Assembly (NCBI GenBank): GCA_024642295.1
Contig: JAHEBK010000070.1
Span: forward strand, 1 to 7,893
Direction of reading: 5' to 3'
DNA from: Flavobacterium sp.
GTDB taxonomy: Bacteria > Bacteroidota > Bacteroidia > Flavobacteriales > Flavobacteriaceae
DNA length: 7,893 bases
Positions 5,918-7,893 of this stretch are shown in pieces. The notes beneath the pieces were generated by a model, which was not told where the DNA came from, did no database searches, and saw only the letters and a program-made list of their open reading frames with translations. The first letter of the stretch is position 1; each line of letters starts with the position of its first letter. The position numbers were made by a program, and so were the translations under genes.

Positions 5918-6457
5918 TTAATTTGTAATTAAATAAACCAAATCTTCTCCATCATTTTCTTCCCAATTCACTTTTACTTTTTCGTTATTAATAGCATCTA
6001 CTTGTCGTCCTCGATAATCGGGTTGAATAGGTAAATTACGGCTAAAACGTCTATCAATTAATACCAGTAATTCAATTTCTGATGGTCTCCCAAAAGATTG
6101 AACTGCAGTCAAAGCAGCATTAATGCTCCTCCCTGTAAACAAAACATCATCAATAAAAATGACTTTCTTATTTTCTACAATAAAATTGATGCTTGTTTTA
6201 TTAGCTTCCAATGGTTTGTCTGTTCTACGAAAATCATCTCTGAAAAAGGTAATATCCAAATATCCCAACTTAATTTCAGGTGTTTTGTATTCTTTTTCCA
6301 AAAGGGATTTAAGCCTTTCGGCCAAAAAAACACCTCTAGGTTGTAATCCTATTAAAATAGTATCTGAAAAATCAAGATGATTTTCAATTAGTTGACAGGC
6401 CAAACGATGCAGAATGATATTGACTTCTTTGGAAGTGAGCAATACTTTTTGAGTCAT
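5918..6457 (-). CDS. pyrR: PyrR: pyr regulator / uracil phosphoribosyltransferase
   Basis: The PyrR family combines uracil phosphoribosyltransferase activity with, in Firmicutes, UMP-dependent binding to pyr mRNA attenuators. The 179-residue protein has the PRPP-binding motif VIFIDDVLFTGRS (99-111), LQPRGVFLAERL (38-49), DITFFRDD (68-75) and LPIQPDYRGRQVD (142-154). The ATG at 6457 is chosen over an in-frame ATG at 6490: MTQKVLLTSKEVN is the usual family start, and the upstream ATG lies outside the transcript predicted from the TATATTTG box at 6480-6487. Compared from memory with B. subtilis PyrR, positions equivalent to Thr18, His22 and Arg146 are His17, Cys21 and Gln145 here, so classical RNA binding is uncertain. 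It is the first gene of the run pyrR, pyrB, STAS-like, rnz, pdxH. Confidence 0.93.
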   Translation of the reverse strand: MTQKVLLTSKEVNIILHRLACQLIENHLDFSDTILIGLQPRGVFLAERLKSLLEKEYKTPEIKLGYLDITFFRDDFRRTDKPLEANKTSINFIVENKKVIFIDDVLFTGRSINAALTAVQSFGRPSEIELLVLIDRRFSRNLPIQPDYRGRQVDAINNEKVKVNWEENDGEDLVYLITN

Positions 6458-6479
6458 AGTAATTGTAGTGTTTGTGTAG

Positions 6480-6487
6480 CAAATATA
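6480..6487 (-). promoter_or_regulatory. -7 box of the pyrR-pyrB-rnz-pdxH run
   Basis: On the minus strand these bases read TATATTTG, an exact match to TAnnTTTG. A CTG 21 bp upstream may serve as a poor -33 TTG. Transcription would begin near 6472, about 15 nt before the pyrR ATG at 6457. This is the only good promoter-like box on this strand between pyrR and pdxH, so the five genes are probably one transcription unit, though weaker internal promoters cannot be excluded. Confidence 0.6.
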
Positions 6488-6535
6488 CAAATTCTGTTTT
6501 AATATATTCAGGCATTTAAAGGTTCTTTCAAACCC

Positions 6536-6569
6536 AAAAAAAAGCTCTAAACAGAACGCTTAGAGCTTT
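6536..6569 (-). terminator. Intrinsic terminator of the ABC-F gene
   Basis: Reading the minus strand, AAAGCTCTAA (6569-6560) pairs perfectly with TTAGAGCTTT (6550-6541) around a 9-nt loop, and an eight-T run covers 6543-6536. The stem begins 21 bp past the ABC-F stop codon. A 10-bp perfect stem with a T-tract is a strong factor-independent terminator, and it insulates pyrR from read-through. Confidence 0.9.
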
Positions 6570-6590
6570 AAATTATAACTATCATTACAC

Positions 6591-7892
<1,302 letters not shown>

Positions 7893-7893
7893 A

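Noticed and set aside
6098..6380. Two overlapping plus-strand open frames inside pyrR
   Set aside because: They are antisense to the conserved PRPP-binding region of pyrR and their composition reflects that gene.
6458..6490. Longer pyrR reading from the in-frame ATG at 6490
   Set aside because: The extra 11 residues match no family start, and the ATG overlaps the edge of the TATATTTG promoter box, upstream of the predicted transcript start.
6521..6534. Small hairpin GGTT/AACC between the terminator and the pyrR promoter
   Set aside because: A 4-bp stem upstream of the predicted pyrR transcript start is too weak and misplaced to be an attenuator.

Overview
The window reads as the chromosome of a member of the Flavobacteriia (Bacteroidota), probably Flavobacterium or a close relative. 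The evidence is AT-rich DNA, start codons without Shine-Dalgarno sequences, -7 boxes of the Bacteroidota type TAnnTTTG, and protein families typical of that group (the DUF6146 and DUF6787 types, a TIGR02757 protein, and a YbiT-like ABC-F protein). No phage, insertion sequence, CRISPR array or RNA gene was seen, and the window looks like ordinary housekeeping DNA.

Layout, left to right. (1) 2-564, plus strand: the C-terminal end of a DUF6146-type protein, then a small two-helix membrane protein (DUF6787 type) with its own good -7 box. (2) 588-1133, minus strand: msrA, convergent with the preceding gene. (3) 1286-2808, plus strand: lolD (ATPase of lipoprotein export) and a TIGR02757/DUF2400 protein. 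(4) 2920-6457, minus strand: a five-gene run transcribed pyrR, pyrB, a small STAS-like protein, rnz, pdxH. A TATATTTG box just ahead of pyrR is the only clear promoter of this run. (5) 6591 to the right edge, minus strand: the C-terminal four fifths of an ABC-F ATPase, closed by a strong intrinsic terminator at 6536-6569 that separates it from the pyrR run.

How the genes relate. The pyrR run joins pyrimidine synthesis (PyrB, with PyrR as regulator or uracil phosphoribosyltransferase), tRNA 3'-end maturation (RNase Z), an unassigned small protein beside RNase Z, and pyridoxal-phosphate production (PdxH). LolD would supply ATP-driven energy to a LolCE-type complex whose permease genes are not in the window.

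The points most worth a second look are: an ABC-F protein whose two visible motif losses fall in the same composite ATP site; a set of intergenic micro-arrays with an 8-bp period, placed just upstream of four different genes; a TIGR02757 protein with a helix-hairpin-helix glycosylase-like Lys/Asp pair; a PyrR whose inferred leader is too short for a classical attenuator; and a TTG start on rnz. I found no wholly new multi-gene system.
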